This document shows, in pieces, positions 14,854 through 17,970 of a stretch of DNA of 17,970 nucleotides. The stretch comes from Lysobacterales bacterium (GTDB taxonomy: Bacteria > Pseudomonadota > Gammaproteobacteria > Xanthomonadales > SZUA-5), in the NCBI GenBank assembly GCA_024710675.1, contig JANJUH010000218.1:1-17970 (forward strand). The letters run 5' to 3'. The notes below the pieces were generated by a model. The model had not been told where the DNA came from. It did no database searches and saw only the letters and a list, made by a program, of their open reading frames with translations. The translations under genes and the position numbers were made by a program. Positions within the stretch are counted from its first letter, which is position 1. Each line of letters opens with the position of its first letter.

Positions 14854-17550
14854 ATGACCGGTCGCTACGCGCTGGGAGCACTCGACGAGCAGCTCGAGAC
14901 CTTGCTGGAGTTGCCTGTGGACCAGCGCCAGGCGAGGCTCGTCGATCTCGACCAGACCCAGCCCGAACTCGCGGAGGTGCTGCGCAAGCTGCTGCGCATC
15001 ACCGTGGAGGTGGAGACCCAGGAGCTCAGGCGCTCGGGGGAACAGCTGCTGCGCCAGGTCGACGAGGCGCCGGCGCCAAAGATCCCGGGTTATGTCATCG
15101 AAGGCGAGATCGGCCGCGGCGGCATGGCGACCGTGTGGGCCGCCAGCCGCGAGGTGGCCGGCGTGGCGCAGCCGGTGGCGATCAAGGTACTGCGCTCCAG
15201 CCTGTCCTCGCCGGTCGACCAGGCGCGCTTCGTCAACGAGCAGCGCATCCTCGCGCGCCTGCGCCACCCGCACATCGCCACGCTGCTCGATGTCGGCGTG
15301 ATCGACGATCGTCCCCACATGGTGATGGAGCGCATCAACGGCGCGCCCATCGACCAGCGCCTGCCGCCGGCGGGCGAGGATCTCGGGCGCGTGCTGGATG
15401 CACTCGATGCCGTCGCCGATGCACTGGCCGCGGCCCACGCGCATCTGGTCATCCACCGCGACATCAAGCCTGGCAACGTGCTCGTCGATGCCGAGGGCCA
15501 CGTCAAGCTGATCGACTTCGGCGTCGCCAAGCTGCTCGACGACGCCCCCGGCCTGCGGCCCGAGCGGACCGCCACCACCGGCGTGCCCCTGACGCTGCGC
15601 TATGCCTCGCCGGAGCAGCTTGGCAGCCAGCCGGTCGGCGTGGCCTCGGACATCTACCAGTTCGGCCTGCTCGCGTATCGACTGCTGACCCGGTCCTGGC
15701 CGTGGTCCGACGGTGAGAACGACTGGCCGCAGGCGCGGCTCGATCCGCTGATCGAGCCCGTGCCGCCGAGCCGGCGGGTCGAGGATCCGGCCTTGCGGCG
15801 GCGTCTGGCCGGGGATCTCGATGCGATCGTGCTGAAGTGCCTGCGCCACTCGCCGCGCGAGCGCTACGGCTCGATGGCCGAGGTCCGCGACGATCTTGCC
15901 CGCCATCGCGCGCATCGACCGGTGCTGGCACGACGACAGACCTGGCGCTATCTCGCTGCGGGTTTCGTTCGCCGCCACCGTGTCGGCGTCGCGCTGGCGG
16001 CAGGTGTGCTGGCGCTGCTGCTGGCCGGCCTGTACAGCAGTGCGATGCTCGCGGCTCGCAGCGCGCAGCACGCCGAGCGCATCGCGCGGGTGCTCGATAC
16101 CTTCACGATGTTGCTGACCGAGGCCGATCCCTACGAGGGCTCGCCGGGGACGGTGACGGTCGGCCAGGTGGTCGATGCGGCCAGCGAGCGCCTGCTGGCC
16201 GAGCGCTCGGGAGATCCGGATTTCGATCTTGCCTTGCTCGAACGGCTCGCGGCCCTGCAAGCGGACTTGCGCAATCCGGCGCAGCAGCTGAGCCTGCTGG
16301 CCGAGGCGCGCGAGCGTGCCGTCGGCGCGGCGGATGGTGAAGCAGCGCGCCAGCGCATCGCCGCCGAAGAGATCGCCGCGCTGGGCCGCTTGGGCCGCTA
16401 CGACGAAGCGGAACGCGCGCTGGCTGATTATCGGCGGCATTGGCCGGAGCCGCCGCCGCTGCGGCTGGCACTCAACGAGGCCCGTCTGCACCTGGATCGT
16501 GGCGATTTCGACCAGGCAGCCCAACTGCTCGATGCCCTGCTGCCGCGCGTACCCGCCGACGCGCGCCTGCTGCGCTACGACATCCTGGCCGAGCGCGGCT
16601 ATCTGTTGAAGCGGCGGGCGCGCTACCAGGACGCGCTCGCGGTCTTCGAGCAGGCCGGAACGCTGCTCGATCCCACCGACCTTGCACAGCGCCGGATCGC
16701 CTTGCGGCACCGCGCGAACTACGCCAATGCGCTGGGGCTGGCCGGTCGCCAGGCCGAGGCGGCGACGCTGTTTGCCGGCTTGCGCGACGAGTACGCCGCG
16801 CGCCTCGGCGCCGACCACCCGCGCGTGGTCCAACTCACGATCAACATCGCGCAGATGCTGACCCTTTCCGCGCGGCCGCAGCAGGCGCTGAGCGAAGTCC
16901 AGGGCGTCGACCTGAAGGCCATCGCCCGTCACGATGCTCGCCTGGCCGCGATGGCGGGAGTCCAGCGTGGACGCGCGGCGCTCTACGCCGGCAGTCTGGC
17001 GCAGGTGATGCCTTCCTACCTCGACGCGCTGGAGATCTCGATCGCGGCGATAGGTCCCGATGCACCAGGCCTTGCTCCCTTCCTGGAGCCGCTGGCCTTC
17101 GCCTTGTTCGCCTTCGGGGAAGATGCCCTCGCGGTGGCCGTCGCGCAGCGTGCGCGAGCGCTCGATCCCGAGGTGACCGTGGTGTCCGATTTGCTGCTCG
17201 AGTGGCTGGGTGAGCGCATGAGCGTGACCGGACGCCCGGATCCGGGTTTCACGGGACGCCTGCAGAGTGAGTGTGATCGGGTCGAGTACCAGGTCGTCCG
17301 GGCGCGCCTGACCGGGCAGGCCGGTGACGAGCTGCCGGGGCGGGTGCCTGCCGATTGCGGGACGCCGTCCGCGCTGCTGCTGGAGGGACTCGGCCTGGTC
17401 TGGGATGCACCGGCCGGCATACCGAGCGAGCGGACGATCGCGCTGCCCTTGCTCGCGCGGCTCAGCGGAGAGCCGCTGCCGGAGCCTGCGCGATTGACGG
17501 AGGAGGATCGAGCGCGGGTCACTGCCTGGTTGGCGCCAGGCGAGCGTTGA
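14854..17550 (+). CDS. Membrane Ser/Thr protein kinase with C-terminal TPR region (kinase 2)
   Basis: An 898-residue PknB-like kinase with the same plan as the gene at 4389 but clearly diverged. The N-terminal 80 residues are helical (LDEQLETLLELPVDQRQARL). The kinase domain has GRGGMATVW (87-95), the ATP lysine in VAIKVL (111), HRDIKPGN (201-208), DFG (221-223), YASPEQL (Glu 254) and DIYQFGLLAY. This is a complete canonical RD kinase. A membrane span follows (VGVALAAGVLALLLAGLYSS, about 377-396), then an external TPR-like half of about 490 residues with A-x-x-Y-x-x-A units such as LGRLGRYDEAERALADY and AQLLDALLPRVPADARLL. The ATG at 14854 has GGGAGA about seven bases upstream. Unlike kinase 1 it has no sigma factor gene in front; a sigma factor ends convergently 116 bp downstream. 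It shares a divergent promoter region with the CSLREA gene, which suggests joint control. Confidence 0.93.
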   Translation: MTGRYALGALDEQLETLLELPVDQRQARLVDLDQTQPELAEVLRKLLRITVEVETQELRRSGEQLLRQVDEAPAPKIPGYVIEGEIGRGGMATVWAASREVAGVAQPVAIKVLRSSLSSPVDQARFVNEQRILARLRHPHIATLLDVGVIDDRPHMVMERINGAPIDQRLPPAGEDLGRVLDALDAVADALAAAHAHLVIHRDIKPGNVLVDAEGHVKLIDFGVAKLLDDAPGLRPERTATTGVPLTLRYASPEQLGSQPVGVASDIYQFGLLAYRLLTRSWPWSDGENDWPQARLDPLIEPVPPSRRVEDPALRRRLAGDLDAIVLKCLRHSPRERYGSMAEVRDDLARHRAHRPVLARRQTWRYLAAGFVRRHRVGVALAAGVLALLLAGLYSSAMLAARSAQHAERIARVLDTFTMLLTEADPYEGSPGTVTVGQVVDAASERLLAERSGDPDFDLALLERLAALQADLRNPAQQLSLLAEARERAVGAADGEAARQRIAAEEIAALGRLGRYDEAERALADYRRHWPEPPPLRLALNEARLHLDRGDFDQAAQLLDALLPRVPADARLLRYDILAERGYLLKRRARYQDALAVFEQAGTLLDPTDLAQRRIALRHRANYANALGLAGRQAEAATLFAGLRDEYAARLGADHPRVVQLTINIAQMLTLSARPQQALSEVQGVDLKAIARHDARLAAMAGVQRGRAALYAGSLAQVMPSYLDALEISIAAIGPDAPGLAPFLEPLAFALFAFGEDALAVAVAQRARALDPEVTVVSDLLLEWLGERMSVTGRPDPGFTGRLQSECDRVEYQVVRARLTGQAGDELPGRVPADCGTPSALLLEGLGLVWDAPAGIPSERTIALPLLARLSGEPLPEPARLTEEDRARVTAWLAPGER

Positions 17551-17563
17551 GTGGGGCGGCGGC

Positions 17564-17646
17564 CACACCCGTGGGTCCGGGTTCATCCGGACGCTTTTCC
17601 GCCCCGCCCCCACAAGCGTCGGGATGAATCCCGACCCACGGGTGTG
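17564..17646. repeat. REPIN-like paired palindrome, possible bidirectional terminator
   Basis: Two 33-base arms (17564-17596 and 17614-17646) are inverted copies with three mismatches around a 17-base loop. Each arm also folds alone: GTCCGG/CCGGAC (17575-17592) and GTCGGGAT/ATCCCGAC (17618-17635). The arm mismatches keep each small hairpin intact, as described in the findings. It lies between convergent kinase 2 and sigma factor genes, and TTTTCC after the left arm may aid termination. The GTCGGGATnnATCCCGAC core resembles intergenic repeats common in Xanthomonadales; this is from memory and not tested. Confidence 0.8.
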
Positions 17647-17666
17647 CGGGGTTGAGGTGGGTCCGC

Positions 17667-17970
17667 TCAGCGTCCTTCCAGCGCATACACCAGCAGCGCC
17701 TTCACCCGCAGCCACTCGCGCTGCACGGTGCGCTCGGTGACGCCGAGCACGGCCGCCACTTCATGACATTCGAGGCCGCTGAAGATCCGGCACTCGGCGA
17801 GGCGGGCGAGGCGCGGGTCGCGGCCGTCGAGCTCGTCGAGCGCCTGGTCGAGCGCTGCGACGGCTTCCGGTGAGAGCGCCGCGCCCGGGCCATCAGCGGC
17901 CACGGCCAGATGCTCCAGCGTCACCGCCTGCCATTCGCCTCCGCGCTTTCCCGAGAGCTGGCGACGGGCG
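17667..17970 (-). CDS. ECF-type sigma factor, C-terminal part (N-terminus beyond right edge)
   Basis: About 100 codons are visible, in an open frame that enters from the right edge and stops at 17667. The start ARRQLSGKRGGEWQAVTLEH is the linker after region 2 typical of the Sig-70_X6 subgroup. Region 4 follows: LDELDGRDPRLARLAECRIF, then the helix-turn-helix EVAAVLGVTERTVQREWLRV and the tail KALLVYALEGR. An internal GTG at 17924 would give an 85-residue fragment, but the family-like sequence continues upstream of it, so the true start is outside the window. It is of the same subgroup as the sigma factor at 3833 but the sequences differ widely. It is convergent with kinase 2, separated by the paired palindrome, and no kinase follows it on its own strand. 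Confidence 0.88.
   Translation of the reverse strand, partial: ARRQLSGKRGGEWQAVTLEHLAVAADGPGAALSPEAVAALDQALDELDGRDPRLARLAECRIFSGLECHEVAAVLGVTERTVQREWLRVKALLVYALEGR

Noticed and set aside
14458..17715. 1085-codon minus-strand frame opposite kinase 2
   Set aside because: It crosses kinase 2, the divergent spacer and the paired palindrome; codon pattern is that of a shadow.

Overview
The window is very G+C-rich and densely coded on both strands. Gene content points to a gammaproteobacterium of the Xanthomonadales/Lysobacterales type: ECF sigma factors of the Sig-70_X6 kind beside membrane Ser/Thr kinases with TPR tails, CSLREA and FG-GAP secreted proteins, a Vgb-like globin and a urate-to-ureidoglycolate gene set. 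This assignment is inference from gene families; there is no rRNA or other phylogenetic marker here.

Layout. (1) 1-2242, minus strand: purine catabolism. A PuuE allantoinase fused to OHCU decarboxylase (UraD) is followed after 57 bp by allantoicase, which runs off the left edge. (2) 2243-2868: a gene-poor stretch. It holds a decayed second copy of the leader and first codons of the gene at 10036, and a CCCTCTCCC/GGGAGAGGG inverted repeat. (3) 2869-3747, minus: an exported DUF2785 protein. It is divergent from (4) 3833-7106, plus: an ECF sigma factor whose end overlaps the start of a membrane Ser/Thr kinase with a TPR tail. (5) 7150-9885, minus: a secreted seven-bladed FG-GAP propeller protein, convergent with the kinase across a perfect hairpin. 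(6) 10036-10458, plus: a small Spy/CpxP-like exported protein, divergent from the FG-GAP gene. (7) 10520-10954, minus: a single-domain haemoglobin. (8) 11012-14689, minus: a 1225-residue secreted protein made of three CSLREA/beta-helix modules. (9) 14854-17550, plus: a second TPR kinase, divergent from the CSLREA gene over a 164-bp region with an operator-like dyad. (10) 17564-17646: a REPIN-like paired palindrome. (11) 17667 to the right edge, minus: the C-terminal end of a second ECF sigma factor.

How the parts may work together. The purine genes form one pathway: OHCU to allantoin to allantoate to ureidoglycolate plus urea. From 2869 onward the window reads as a signalling and surface-protein region. 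Two sigma factors, two membrane kinases and two very large secreted repeat proteins alternate. The two secreted proteins are unrelated in fold yet both end in a short F-x-x-G-F-E motif. A working hypothesis is that each kinase is genetically linked to a large secreted protein that shares a C-terminal processing or targeting tag. This is inference from layout and motif, not proof. No CRISPR array, tRNA, rRNA, transposase or phage gene was seen.
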